Shown here: in pieces, positions 25,207 through 33,875 of the stretch | Numbering within the stretch: position 1 is the stretch's first letter | Layout of the letters: every line of letters begins with the position of its first letter | Assembly (NCBI RefSeq): GCF_032490495.1 | Contig: NZ_JAVYJB010000011.1 | Span: forward strand, 1-64,000 | Source of the DNA: Pilosibacter fragilis | GTDB taxonomy: Bacteria; Bacillota; Clostridia; Lachnospirales; Lachnospiraceae | Length of the DNA stretch: 64,000 nt | Direction: 5' to 3' | Program-made: the position numbers and the translations under genes | The notes under the pieces: generated by a model | Seen by the model: the letters and a program-made list of their open reading frames with translations, nothing else | Told to the model about the DNA's origin: nothing | The model's database searches: none

Positions 25207-26547
25207 ATGTTTGAAAACAAGACAGAGGCGGAGGCAAGAAAAGAGATCCTTGACCTCGTAGCCGAATATGCCGATAAATTCCATAACCAGAAAAAGGAAT
25301 TCCATGAGGGAGACCGTATTCCGTACGCGTCCCGTGTGTACGACAGCAGGGAGATGGTAAACCTTGTGGACAGCTCCCTGGAGTTCTGGCTTACATCCGG
25401 ACGTTACACGGATGAGTTCGAGAAGAAGCTCGCGGAGTACCTTCATGTGCGCTACTGCGCCCTCGTAAACTCCGGTTCCTCCGCAAATCTGATCGCATTC
25501 ATGACACTTACATCCCCGCTTCTCGGCGAGCGTCGTGTAAAGCGCGGGGACGAGATCATCACTGTTGCGGCAGGTTTCCCGACCACCGTAACTCCGGCGA
25601 TCCAGTATGGCGCTGTCCCGGTGTTCGTTGACGTGACGATCCCGCAGTACAATATCGATGTCACAAAGTTAGAGGCGGCACTTTCCGATAAGACAAAGGC
25701 AGTCATGATCGCCCATACACTCGGAAACCCGTTCGATTTAAAGGCAGTGAAGGAATTCTGTGAGAAACATAACCTGTGGCTCGTTGAGGACAACTGCGAC
25801 GCGTTAGGCTCCAGATACACCATCAACGGTGAGGAGAAATTCACCGGAACCGTAGGTGATATCGGAACCTCCAGCTTCTATCCGCCGCACCACATGACCA
25901 TGGGTGAGGGCGGAGCCGTTTACACGGACAATCCGCTGTTAAACAAGATCATCCGTTCCTTCCGCGACTGGGGCCGTGACTGTGTCTGCCCGTCCGGACA
26001 TGACAACCTCTGCGGACACCGCTTTGACAGACAGTATGGTGAGCTTCCGCTTGGCTATGACCACAAATATGTATATTCCCATTTCGGATATAACCTGAAA
26101 GCCACAGACCTCCAGGCAGCCATCGGATGTGCCCAGCTCGAGAAATTCCCGACCTTCGTGGAGCGCAGACGCCACAACTTCGACCGCCTGAGAGCAGCTC
26201 TCGCTGAGACAGAGGACCGTCTGATCCTTCCGGTACCGGCTGAGAATTCCAGACCAAGCTGGTTTGGCTTCCTGATCACATGTAAAGAGGGAACTGACAG
26301 AAATAAACTCGTCCAGTACATCGAGAGCAAAGGCATCCAGACGAGAATGCTGTTTGCCGGAAACCTCATCAAGCATCCGTGCTTCGACGAGATGAGAGCA
26401 GAGAAAAAGGGCTACCGCGTAGTAGGAACCCTGGAAAATACGGACCGGATCATGAGCGACACCTTCTGGGTTGGCGTTTATCCGGGAATGACAGACGAAA
26501 AGATCGACTATATGGCAAAAGTGATTAAAGAGGGGCTGTTACAGTGA
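25207..26547 (+). CDS. rfbH: CDP-4-keto-6-deoxyglucose 3-dehydrase (E1)
   Basis: 446 residues. Aminotransferase-like fold in which the PLP-binding Lys is replaced by His (FYPPHHMTMGEGG near residue 220), and a C-x-C-x7-C set (CVCPSGHDNLC near 258) that completes the [2Fe-2S] ligands. These are the hallmarks of the PMP/iron-sulfur dehydrase E1, which removes the 3-hydroxyl group by a radical route. It needs an NADH reductase (E3, RfbI/AscD type), not present in this window. Overlaps licD by 4 bases. Confidence 0.95.
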   Translation: MFENKTEAEARKEILDLVAEYADKFHNQKKEFHEGDRIPYASRVYDSREMVNLVDSSLEFWLTSGRYTDEFEKKLAEYLHVRYCALVNSGSSANLIAFMTLTSPLLGERRVKRGDEIITVAAGFPTTVTPAIQYGAVPVFVDVTIPQYNIDVTKLEAALSDKTKAVMIAHTLGNPFDLKAVKEFCEKHNLWLVEDNCDALGSRYTINGEEKFTGTVGDIGTSSFYPPHHMTMGEGGAVYTDNPLLNKIIRSFRDWGRDCVCPSGHDNLCGHRFDRQYGELPLGYDHKYVYSHFGYNLKATDLQAAIGCAQLEKFPTFVERRRHNFDRLRAALAETEDRLILPVPAENSRPSWFGFLITCKEGTDRNKLVQYIESKGIQTRMLFAGNLIKHPCFDEMRAEKKGYRVVGTLENTDRIMSDTFWVGVYPGMTDEKIDYMAKVIKEGLLQ

Positions 26548-27392
26548 GCGGAGAAAAATCCTTTGACCTGACGAAAGTCCATGAGGTCAACTTAAAGCTT
26601 TTAAAGGAGATCGACCGGATCTGCAGAAAGTACAAGATCAAGTACGCACTGGATTCCGGCACGCTTTTGGGCGCGGTGCGCCACGGCGGCTTCATCCCGT
26701 GGGATGACGATGTGGACGTCATGTTCACGAGAAAGAACTACGAGATGTTCGCGAAGGTCGTAAGACGGGAGCTGCCGGAGGACATGTCCTTTGTGGAGCC
26801 GAACGAGTACCATGGCGGAAAGGCGTTCTACGACTTTATCTCCCGTGTGACATACAATAAGAGCCAGAAGTTCGAGGACTCCGGAAAGATGGAGTTCTAT
26901 GACGATAAGATCAGCCGCCTGAACGTGGACCTGTTCATCGTGGACGGACTTCCGGAGGGAAAGCTCGCGAAGAAGCTCACAAAGCTCTCCCACTGCGTTC
27001 TCTACGGATTTGCCCTGGGACACCGGTATGAGATCGATTACAGCGATTACAAGGGCGTTATGAAGCTTTTTGTGGCAGTTCTCGCGACCATCGGAAAGCT
27101 GATCCCATTCCCGGTGATCTGGAAGCTGTGGAATGCCCTCTGCCATATGGACAGCAGGAAAGAGCGCCCGTTATATTTCTACACGGGTTACGCGCCGAAC
27201 TGGTTCTATGTGGAGATGAAGAGAGAGTGGGACGATGAGGTCGTTGAGATGCCTTTTGAGGACACAAGGTTCTACGCTCCGGTCGGCTGGGATGAGCTTC
27301 TGACGCAGCTTTACGGCGACTACATGAAGCTTCCGCCGGAGGAAAAACAGATTCCGGAACATTCCGATATGGAGATCAAAATTTATGACTAA
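26544..27392 (+). CDS. LicD family protein (nucleotidyltransferase-fold phospho-substituent transferase)
   Basis: 282 residues from a GTG start overlapping the rfbH stop. Signature DSGTLLGAVRHGGFIPWDDDVDVM near residues 32-56, with the metal-binding Asp run. LicD proteins transfer phosphocholine or similar groups from CDP-linked donors to cell-surface glycans. Because the previous three enzymes make CDP-sugars, decoration of a surface polymer is a sensible inference; the actual group is unknown. The next gene overlaps by 8 bases. Confidence 0.88.
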   Translation: MSGEKSFDLTKVHEVNLKLLKEIDRICRKYKIKYALDSGTLLGAVRHGGFIPWDDDVDVMFTRKNYEMFAKVVRRELPEDMSFVEPNEYHGGKAFYDFISRVTYNKSQKFEDSGKMEFYDDKISRLNVDLFIVDGLPEGKLAKKLTKLSHCVLYGFALGHRYEIDYSDYKGVMKLFVAVLATIGKLIPFPVIWKLWNALCHMDSRKERPLYFYTGYAPNWFYVEMKREWDDEVVEMPFEDTRFYAPVGWDELLTQLYGDYMKLPPEEKQIPEHSDMEIKIYD

Positions 27393-28329
27393 ACTGCTTT
27401 CGGTCGTTGTATCGGTATACAACGAGGAGCTGGCGCTAAGAGAATTCTATGCAGAGACAGGGAAGATCCTGAAAAGGCTGCCGGGAAACTGGGACTATGA
27501 GTTCCTGTTCGTGAACGACGGCAGCAGGGATCAGTCCCTTTCGATCCTAAAGGAGTTCGCGGCGTCGGACGAAAAAGTGAAGATCATCAATTTTTCCAGG
27601 AACTTCGGGCATGAGGCGGCGATGATCGCAGGGCTGGACTATGCGGGCGGTGACGGTATCGTCTGCATGGACGCGGACCTGCAGCATCCGCCGGAGTGCC
27701 TGCCGGAGATCGTGGAAAAATTTGACGAGGGATATGAAGTGATCAGCATGGTCCGCACGAGGAATAAGACGGCTGGGCTGGTGAAGAATGTCACATCCGC
27801 GGCGTTCTACAAGCTGATCAACCATCTCTCCGATGTGAAGTTTGAGGCCAACGCCTCGGACTTTTTTGCGGTGAGCAAAAACGCGGCGGAGGTTCTCAGG
27901 AACAACTACCGGGAGAAGGTCCGCTTCCTGCGGGGCTATGTCCAGAGCATCGGTTTTGAGAAGACCACCATCGAGTACGAGGCGAGACCGCGTTTTGCAG
28001 GGGAGAGCAAGTACAGCTTAAAGAGTCTGTTCAAGTTTTCCATCAACACGATCCTGTGCTTTTCTGATCTGCCGTTAAAGCTTGGAATCTATTCTGGTGT
28101 GATCACAGCGCTTTTCGGACTGATCATGGTGATCTATACGGTCTATACCTGGAAAATTTATGGGGCGCCGAACGGCTATGCGACCATCGTGGTACTGATC
28201 TCGTTTATGTTTTCCGTGTTGTTTGTGATCGTGGGGATCATCGGCGAGTATATCGCGATCCTGTTTGCGGAGATCAAGGACAGGCCGGTGTATATCGTGA
28301 AAGATACTGCTAATATCAAAAAAAAATGA
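27385..28329 (+). CDS. Polyprenyl-phosphate glycosyltransferase (GT2, GtrB/DPM1-like)
   Basis: 314 residues. GT-A domain with SVVVSVYNEELALREFY at the start, FVNDGSRD near 38 and the metal-binding CMDADLQHPPE near 93; two C-terminal membrane helices (residues about 230-255 and 265-290). This architecture typically loads a sugar from a nucleotide donor onto undecaprenyl phosphate for use by a polytopic GT-C transferase, and three candidate polytopic partners are upstream in the cluster. Last gene of the cluster; no clear terminator follows. Confidence 0.92.
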   Translation: MTKLLSVVVSVYNEELALREFYAETGKILKRLPGNWDYEFLFVNDGSRDQSLSILKEFAASDEKVKIINFSRNFGHEAAMIAGLDYAGGDGIVCMDADLQHPPECLPEIVEKFDEGYEVISMVRTRNKTAGLVKNVTSAAFYKLINHLSDVKFEANASDFFAVSKNAAEVLRNNYREKVRFLRGYVQSIGFEKTTIEYEARPRFAGESKYSLKSLFKFSINTILCFSDLPLKLGIYSGVITALFGLIMVIYTVYTWKIYGAPNGYATIVVLISFMFSVLFVIVGIIGEYIAILFAEIKDRPVYIVKDTANIKKK

Positions 28330-28485
28330 AGCAAAGATACAGATGGACAGGATGCCCGGTAGGTTCTATGCATGGAAAATGATCCTGGCAGGAACTTTTT
28401 CAGCTGTGATCGGCGGACTCCCACCGGAACAAATGGAAAAACATTACAAAATCATGAATTATTTGTGTAAATTTGAGAAAAGGAC

Positions 28486-28514
28486 TTCAAAAATAAAAGG
28501 GAATCGTATATAAT
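28486..28514 (+). promoter_or_regulatory. Promoter of the 211-residue lipoprotein gene
   Basis: TTCAAA, 17 bases, TATAAT; 78 bases before the start codon. Between 28330 and 28485 nothing else is recognisable. Confidence 0.55.
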
Positions 28515-28592
28515 ACGTGAGTATGCCGATTTCCCGGAAAATTCTATTTAGCATAATGGGAGATCCGTTGAATTCAGAGGAGGAATTTTATC

Positions 28593-29228
28593 ATGAAATT
28601 ATTAAAGAGAATGGCTGTGCTGTCTTTAGTAGTTCTTGCCCTTGGCGGATGTACAAAGAGCAGCATTTCAACAGATGCACCGGTATCCGGAAGTGAAGAA
28701 GTGGATCCGGCAAAAATGGAGACGGATGACGATGAGACACTTCCGAGAGATCAGAACTTCCTTGTAGAGGATGAGACTGTAGAGACGACGATGTACGACT
28801 GGGAGCAGGCACAGAGCGAGTGCGACGGACTGTTCAACGACACATCTGCATTCCCGCAGTCTGTAAAGATGGAGTTCACTTATGATGAGTCCGCATTAAA
28901 CATCGGTCTCACATGGACAGTAAAGAACGACACAACAAACGATGACGCTATGGAATATGCTGTGACAATGGTTAAGCAGTTCAACGACATTATCGCTGCA
29001 CAGAGCATGGATCTTGAGAATTCCAGCACTGATTCCTTCGGAACACTCTGGAACCAGTTCTCCCTTGATGTAAAAGTTGTTACTGAGGGAGGAAAGGCAC
29101 TTGTAGATAAGAGCTACAAGGCTGGTGACAAGATCGACCTCAAGAGCACTGAGTCTGTTGCAGAAGGTCCGGAGGACGTTGCAGACGATTCACCGAAGAA
29201 GCTTGACGAGACAAAGGCTTCCAAGTAA
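28593..29228 (+). CDS. Lipoprotein of unknown function
   Basis: 211 residues, GAGGAGG upstream. Lipobox LALGGC near residues 15-20, followed by an acidic Ser/Asp/Glu-rich linker (to about residue 65) and a small domain (residues 70-190) with no family I can name. The C-terminus is acidic again. A monocistronic gene with its own promoter and terminator. Confidence 0.8.
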   Translation: MKLLKRMAVLSLVVLALGGCTKSSISTDAPVSGSEEVDPAKMETDDDETLPRDQNFLVEDETVETTMYDWEQAQSECDGLFNDTSAFPQSVKMEFTYDESALNIGLTWTVKNDTTNDDAMEYAVTMVKQFNDIIAAQSMDLENSSTDSFGTLWNQFSLDVKVVTEGGKALVDKSYKAGDKIDLKSTESVAEGPEDVADDSPKKLDETKASK

Positions 29229-29271
29229 TTAGTTGGAATAATTTTAACAGAATAAATAATTAAGACAATAT

Positions 29272-29322
29272 AATGGCAGAATGCTTTTCAATGTGATCCG
29301 GAAAGCGTCCTGCCATTTTTTA
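29272..29322 (+). terminator. Intrinsic terminator of the lipoprotein gene
   Basis: AATGGCAG 29272-29279 with CTGCCATT 29310-29317, with an inner GCTTT/AAAGC stem, followed by a T-run. Confidence 0.8.
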
Positions 29323-29367
29323 TTGTCATATTTTCTTATGGTCTGCACAGACCTGCTGAACAGTAAC

Positions 29368-29409
29368 AAACGCCGCACTATTCTTAACGGCAGAATAAAT
29401 GCGGCGTTT
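29368..29409 (-). terminator. Terminator of the peptidase C26 gene
   Basis: AAACGCCGCA 29368-29377 is the exact complement of TGCGGCGTTT 29400-29409. On the minus strand the stem ends in TTT and TT, so it probably ends the convergent gene at 29459. Confidence 0.65.
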
Positions 29410-29458
29410 ATAGTATGGATTCAGTTTTAAATTTCAGACCTGCGTTTATTGACGCGGC

Positions 29459-30163
29459 TTATTTTGCACACTGCTTCACGAAGTACTCAAACATCGGAAG
29501 AGAGTCGGCACATTCCTTCGGGTTTGTAACCGGGCCGGTCATGCGCTCCGGGTGCCACTGTACGGACCAGATCGGAAGAGTCTCGTGCTGCACAGCCTCT
29601 GTGAAGGTGTGTCCGTTGGACTCGCCCCATGCGATGGCCTCAAGACCTTCGCCGAGCTTATCGAGGGCCTGGTGGTGGTAGCTGTTTACTTCCATGGACT
29701 CGCCGTAAAGGTTTCCTAAGATGGAATCTTTCTTGAGCGTCACCTGATGGCAGACACCCTTGGAGTGATCACCGCCGAGCTGTGTCGGGATATCCTGGGT
29801 GAGAGTACCGCCGAAGTATACGTTTAAGATCTGGATTCCGCGGCAGATGCCCCAGATCGGTTTCCTGCGGTCAACGAAGGCCTTGATGATCTTGTATTCC
29901 AGATCGTCGCGCTGTGGGTCTGTGATGACGAAGTCAAACATCTTTTCCTGACCGTAGAGCTTTGGTTCAACGTCTTTACCGCCGCTTAAGAGAAGTCCGT
30001 CAGCGAGATCCGCGTACTCCTCAGCACAGTCGTTGTTGACTGCAAGGATCGGGATGCCGCCTGCGCGGCGGATATTCTCAGCATAGTTCTGGTTTAATGC
30101 CCATGTCGGTGTTCCGTTGGCTGCTGCGCCGGTTCCTCCGGTCAGTAAGATCAATGGTTTCAT
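29459..30163 (-). CDS. Peptidase C26, gamma-glutamyl-GABA hydrolase family
   Basis: 234 residues; start at the ATG ending at 30163 with AAAGGAG upstream on the minus strand (an ATG at 30184 adds 7 residues without a good site). Class I glutamine-amidotransferase fold with nucleophile Cys in WGICRGIQILNVYFGG near residue 100 and catalytic His-x-Glu in SVQWHPERM near 200. Family members hydrolyse gamma-glutamyl amides such as gamma-glutamyl-GABA; physiological substrate here is unknown. Confidence 0.9.
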   Translation of the reverse strand: MKPLILLTGGTGAAANGTPTWALNQNYAENIRRAGGIPILAVNNDCAEEYADLADGLLLSGGKDVEPKLYGQEKMFDFVITDPQRDDLEYKIIKAFVDRRKPIWGICRGIQILNVYFGGTLTQDIPTQLGGDHSKGVCHQVTLKKDSILGNLYGESMEVNSYHHQALDKLGEGLEAIAWGESNGHTFTEAVQHETLPIWSVQWHPERMTGPVTNPKECADSLPMFEYFVKQCAK

Positions 30164-30273
30164 AATGTAATTCTCCTTTTCCATTTCTGCCCGTCTGCCT
30201 GTCCCCGTAGTGAAATCTGCCGGAATGGATCCGGCTGTCTCTCATACAGACAGAGCGGAAGTTGATAGATGGC

Positions 30274-30297
30274 AGCTGTTTAAAAAGTGAAACAGCT
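30274..30297. promoter_or_regulatory. Palindromic site upstream of the C26 peptidase gene
   Basis: AGCTGTTT 30274-30281 and AAACAGCT 30290-30297, a perfect dyad with an 8-base spacer, between the C26 start and a minus-strand TATACT at 30303-30308. It may be a repressor operator; the regulator is unknown. The rest of 30164-30408 shows nothing. Confidence 0.35.
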
Positions 30298-30408
30298 ATG
30301 ATAGTATATGATAATTCTGCAGCACAGGGCAGAAATCATCCGTTTTAAGCGGTATGCCCCGGAAAGTGAAGCCTCCCAGGATCCGTGTCTGGCATCAGAT
30401 GATGCAGG

Positions 30409-31389
30409 TCATCCCACATCAAGCCCGCTGTGGTAGGAATAGTTTCCAAGCTCCGCCAACAGCGCGGACATATCCGGCGGCCCGGATGAGACATTCGCGA
30501 TCAGGAACGCATTGAGGTAATAGTAGACTGCATTGCATTTCTTCAAGGTCTGATGGTACAGATCCGGGAATGACGTCGTCGAGGCGATGGAATTATCCCA
30601 TGGATTCGTCCAGACCTCATGGTCCAGGTTCAGGATATCGCGGACCTGGGCGGAAAGCTTATCCGTCACAAGCTTTTTAGAAGCGATCGGATGCTTTAGA
30701 AAGATTGATTCCAGGGAGCCGATCACATGGGTCTTATGTCCCGCAGGATCGGACAGGATCCGGCTTCCGAAGCGGATCGCGAAGATCGACCGGGCAACCA
30801 TTCCGTCTGTGACCTGGAAGTTGTTTTTCTCTGTGATCTGGTAGTAGGTGCGGTTGATGCACCGGCTGAGATATCTGGAGATAAACTGGCTCTCCTGGGC
30901 GTTTAAACAGAGGGAAGCGGTCTGGTTGAATTCGGACGGCTTTTTGTGCTTGAACTTCCAGAGCAGGATCGCGTCGATATCGTTTTCCAGGGCGGCATGG
31001 AGTCCATGACACTCGGTCTTTTTCTTATCGGTGCGGTACTTGATCCGCCCGTAGACGAAGGGGTGGCAGATCGAATCAGAGATATAGTGGCACATGAATC
31101 CTGCGAGGAATGCCGCCGCCTCCTCTTTCTGCTGTCTCGAGTGGATCTCGGTGAGCTCTAAGAGGCTGTTCTTAAAAAAGTCGTTTACCTGATACTCATG
31201 CATATGGGAGCCGACGTTGCGGTAGTCCCTGTGACGGAGGATCGGGACATTATAAAAGAAGATATCAGGTCCCTGGAGACCAAGCTGGTAGAGCCAGCGG
31301 TATTTGGATATCACATGTTTTAAATAGTTGTTCGGCAGGTCATTGTAGGCTTTCACACCGAACAGGTAGTGGGTCGTAAATCCCGGCAC
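30409..31389 (-). CDS. Zinc-dependent phospholipase C family protein
   Basis: 326 residues if begun at the GTG ending at 31389, which has AAAGGAG 9 bases upstream and yields the family-typical N-terminus MPGFTTHYLFG; an ATG 9 bases further up abuts the ribosome binding site. Contains FMCHYISDSICHPFVYG near residue 85, the His/Asp-rich metal-binding segment of the PF00882-type zinc phospholipase/nuclease fold. No signal peptide, so probably cytoplasmic. Substrate unknown. Confidence 0.82.
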   Translation of the reverse strand: MPGFTTHYLFGVKAYNDLPNNYLKHVISKYRWLYQLGLQGPDIFFYNVPILRHRDYRNVGSHMHEYQVNDFFKNSLLELTEIHSRQQKEEAAAFLAGFMCHYISDSICHPFVYGRIKYRTDKKKTECHGLHAALENDIDAILLWKFKHKKPSEFNQTASLCLNAQESQFISRYLSRCINRTYYQITEKNNFQVTDGMVARSIFAIRFGSRILSDPAGHKTHVIGSLESIFLKHPIASKKLVTDKLSAQVRDILNLDHEVWTNPWDNSIASTTSFPDLYHQTLKKCNAVYYYLNAFLIANVSSGPPDMSALLAELGNYSYHSGLDVG

Positions 31390-31622
31390 AAGAATCATCT
31401 CCTTTGAAAGAAAATGCCAAGGTCCTGCTCCGGCGCGGACTTTGGCTTTCTGCTTGTGCAAATAAAAGCTGCCATGGGCAGACACAGTGTTTATTATAGC
31501 ATAGATGTGTGGAAATGGGAATAAAACGTAGTAAGAAATAGAAAAGGTAAAAACGCGGCGGGCGGCGGTAATGCGCGGCGGGATAGAAAATGAGGCCGTC
31601 AGGCTGCAGGGCGTGATATGGA

Positions 31623-32960
31623 ATGAATATGATTGGGGAGATCCATGATATTGTCTGGGGACCATGGACACCGATACTGTTTTTGATGGTGGGGACCGTA
31701 TACAGTGTGCGGATCCGGTTCTTTCAGCTCAGGAAGATCCCATGCTGGTGGGATGCGACCATCGGGAATCTTTTACGGGATCGGAAGAACCACCGGGAAT
31801 CGTTCCGGTCGGCATGTACGGCGTTGGCGGCAACCATAGGGACCGGGAATATCACGGGGGTCGCAGCGGCTGTGATCGCCGGAGGACCTGGTGCTGTGTT
31901 CTGGATGTGGGTGTCGGCATTTCTCGGAATGGCGACGGCTTATGGGGAGACGGTCCTCGGGATCAGGTACCGGGAAAAAGGCCGGGACGGCGGATGGATA
32001 GCGGGACCGATGATCTATCTGGAAAAACGGCTGGGATGTCCCGGGGCGGCGGTCCTCTACGGATTTTTCTGTATTCCGGCGGCTTTCGGCATGGGAAGCA
32101 TGGTGCAGGCAAACGCGATCTCGGAGACGGTGTCCTATGTGTACGGGATCCCGGAGGCAGCCGTGGGGGTGATCCTTGTGGTCCTTGCGGGTATCGTGCT
32201 GGCAGGGGGCGGCCAGCGGATCTTCCGCGCGGCGGAGCGGCTTGTTCCATTGTCTGCGGGGCTTTATACAGCAGCAGCGCTGGCAGTGATCATTCTGTAT
32301 GCCGGGAATGTGCCGGGAGTGATCCTGGGAATTCTGGTGGATGCATTTTCCTTCCGCAGCGCTGTTGGCGGAGTCGCGGGTTACGGGATCTCCCGATGCG
32401 TCAGCTATGGGATCGCCAGAGGTGTCTTTTCCAATGAGGCGGGGCTCGGGAGTCTTGCAGTGTTAAACGGGAGCGCGGAGATGGCATCGGAGGAGCTTCA
32501 GGGGCAGTGGGCGATCTTTGAGGTATTTTTTGATACCATCGTGAGCTGTACGCTGACAGCGCTTGTGATCCTCTGCGTGGCGGGCAGCGGGACGGCCTCA
32601 GAGTTCGGGGCGGAGAACGGAGCATCGCTCACAAGCCTCTGTTTTTTTACAGCGCTTGGGAGCCCCGGCGGGTATGCGGTGGCGGTCTGCGTGGTGCTGT
32701 TCGCGTTCTCCACGATCATCGCATGGTACTATATGGGGCGGCAGGCGGCGGAGTATCTTGGCGGGAAGATCTCGGGAAAGATCCCGGCAGTCTATGCGGT
32801 GGGATATCTTCTGGCGGCGTTCCTCGGGTGCCTCGGGGCGATGGAGACGGTGTGGGAGGTCTCGGACATCTTTAATGGACTGATGGCGGTGCCGAACCTG
32901 GCGGCGCTGGTGCTGCTGGCGGGGGAGATCTATGCGCCGGGGGAAAAGCGGGATCCATAG
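31623..32960 (+). CDS. Sodium:alanine (AGCS family) symporter
   Basis: 445 residues, about eleven membrane segments. The AGCS signatures ALAATIGTGNITGVAAAVIAGGPGAVFWMW near residues 68-97 and FSNEAGLGSLAV near 270 are clear. Imports alanine, glycine or a related small amino acid with Na+. No strong ribosome binding site precedes ATG 31623; an internal start (ATG 31629) is an alternative. Very GC-rich compared with downstream DNA. Function assigned by family. Confidence 0.92.
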   Translation: MNMIGEIHDIVWGPWTPILFLMVGTVYSVRIRFFQLRKIPCWWDATIGNLLRDRKNHRESFRSACTALAATIGTGNITGVAAAVIAGGPGAVFWMWVSAFLGMATAYGETVLGIRYREKGRDGGWIAGPMIYLEKRLGCPGAAVLYGFFCIPAAFGMGSMVQANAISETVSYVYGIPEAAVGVILVVLAGIVLAGGGQRIFRAAERLVPLSAGLYTAAALAVIILYAGNVPGVILGILVDAFSFRSAVGGVAGYGISRCVSYGIARGVFSNEAGLGSLAVLNGSAEMASEELQGQWAIFEVFFDTIVSCTLTALVILCVAGSGTASEFGAENGASLTSLCFFTALGSPGGYAVAVCVVLFAFSTIIAWYYMGRQAAEYLGGKISGKIPAVYAVGYLLAAFLGCLGAMETVWEVSDIFNGLMAVPNLAALVLLAGEIYAPGEKRDP

Positions 32961-33025
32961 CTGCTGCCTCACGCCGGAGAGTGTGTGCGATACGGCCTGC
33001 GGCGGTGCAAAATTGCTATCGAAGT

Positions 33026-33052
33026 CCCGTCCAAAATCGTCATTTTGGCCGG
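33026..33052. repeat. Palindrome downstream of the AGCS gene
   Basis: CCCG and CCAAAAT (33026-33037) pair with ATTTTGG and CGGG (33042-33052) with one mismatch and a CGTC loop. No T-run follows. From 33060 to 33260 the plus strand is a long pyrimidine-rich tract without believable coding potential. Confidence 0.5.
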
Positions 33053-33271
33053 GGCTGATTCTCCCTTGAAATTCTTATATTTTCCTTCTTCTTTCCTGGA
33101 AGGCTTTCCGCCTTCCTCTTCTTTTGGCTTTTCCTTCTTTTTTCCTTTATTTACAATAGTTTTCAGGCTTCTTTCCTTTTTTCTTTTGAAAATCAGGAAC
33201 GACGAAAAAAAGACTTTTCTGCTTCGTTTCAGTTTCTCTTTTCTTCTGGTTGAAAAGAAAGAGAGAAAAAA

Positions 33272-33335
33272 GCGGAAAAGGGTGCGTTCTGTTCTCGGTG
33301 GGATGATGAAAATGATGCTGTTGGGATGGGAACAA
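33272..33335 (+). repeat. 64-bp direct repeat, left copy
   Basis: Identical over 64 bases to 33876-33939 (begins GCGGAAAAGGGTGCG, ends GGGATGGGAACAA). The copies are 604 bases apart and bracket the toxin-antitoxin module. Perfect identity in a non-coding patch implies a recent duplication or insertion. Confidence 0.95.
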
Positions 33336-33479
33336 AACAATCAGAAATAATTCAGTCGTTGATATTATTATAAATCAGATTTTCTAACGCGGATAGCCGG
33401 GATATTTTGCAATTTTGAGGATAAGCTGCCTGAATCTCGCTGAAACTGAGGAAAATCTGAGAATTTATAAGGAAATCAC

Positions 33480-33508
33480 TTGAAATCGCATAGAGAATTG
33501 TCTATAAT
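33480..33508 (+). promoter_or_regulatory. Promoter of the antitoxin RNA
   Basis: TTGAAA, 17 bases, TATAAT, near-consensus, just upstream of the antisense RNA. Confidence 0.8.
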
Positions 33509-33510
33509 AA

Positions 33511-33543
33511 AAGAGAAAAGAAAACACCCACTCCAAAAAGTGG
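33511..33543 (-). terminator. Terminator of the toxin mRNA
   Basis: On the minus strand CCACT and AGTGG (33528-33543) form a stem followed by a T-rich run (TGTTTTCTTTTCTC). If used, the toxin message extends across the whole antitoxin RNA. Confidence 0.55.
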
Positions 33544-33612
33544 ATGCTTCAGTTGTGAGCTAATGTCCTAACGGACACCGCCCATCCTGTTGGCCGACAG
33601 GGTGGGCTTTTT
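33515..33612 (+). ncRNA. Type I antitoxin RNA (antisense to toxin mRNA 3' region)
   Basis: About 98 bases from the predicted start to an intrinsic terminator (GCCCA-CCTGT at 33580-33590 with ACAGG-TGGGC at 33597-33607, then TTTTT). It converges on the toxin gene, overlaps its stop codon by 2 bases, and would pair over its full length with the 3' untranslated region of the toxin message. The arrangement matches TxpA/RatA- and BsrG/SR4-type modules. Ends are predicted from promoter and terminator only. Confidence 0.75.
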
Positions 33613-33727
33613 ACTTTCTTTTGTTTCTCTTATCGAGAAAGGAAAGTAATGCGATGAGCAAACCGCCAAATGAGATAAGTAATCCGATTATCCCAATCAC
33701 AACGGATAAAATTTCGTATGCTGTCAT
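33611..33727 (-). CDS. Holin-like small hydrophobic toxin (type I TA)
   Basis: A 38-residue peptide (begins MTAYEILSVVIG, ends FLDKRNKRK): short polar N-terminus, one membrane helix over residues 5-31, and a basic C-terminal tail. AAAGGAGGCGGTGCCG precedes the ATG. This fits the putative holin-like toxin family (TxpA/BsrG/YonT-like), which depolarises the membrane when unopposed. A 17-codon leader ORF (33745-33798) sits in the message just before its ribosome binding site. The antitoxin RNA is encoded convergently. Intact, with recognisable promoters for both partners. Confidence 0.82.
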   Translation of the reverse strand: MTAYEILSVVIGIIGLLISFGGLLIALLSFLDKRNKRK

Positions 33728-33816
33728 CGGCACCGCCTCCTTTCCTATGTACTCCGGGCAAGCCGGGCAATGAAAAGAGAAGCAGCCATTCCTGTCATGG
33801 GTGTTTTCCTGTTCCT

Positions 33817-33845
33817 ATCATAGCATAAAAACAGCACTTCCTCAA
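33817..33845 (-). promoter_or_regulatory. Promoter of the toxin gene
   Basis: On the minus strand TTGAGG, 17 bases, TATGAT. It gives an untranslated leader of roughly 80 bases that contains the small leader ORF. Confidence 0.75.
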
Positions 33846-33875
33846 TAAGGAAAGAAAGGATCAGGTTGGAAGAAG

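Noticed and set aside
32985..33350. 121-codon plus-strand ORF downstream of the AGCS gene
   Set aside because: It runs through a pyrimidine-rich tract, has Phe/Lys-biased low-complexity translation, no ribosome binding site, and ends in the non-coding 64-bp repeat.
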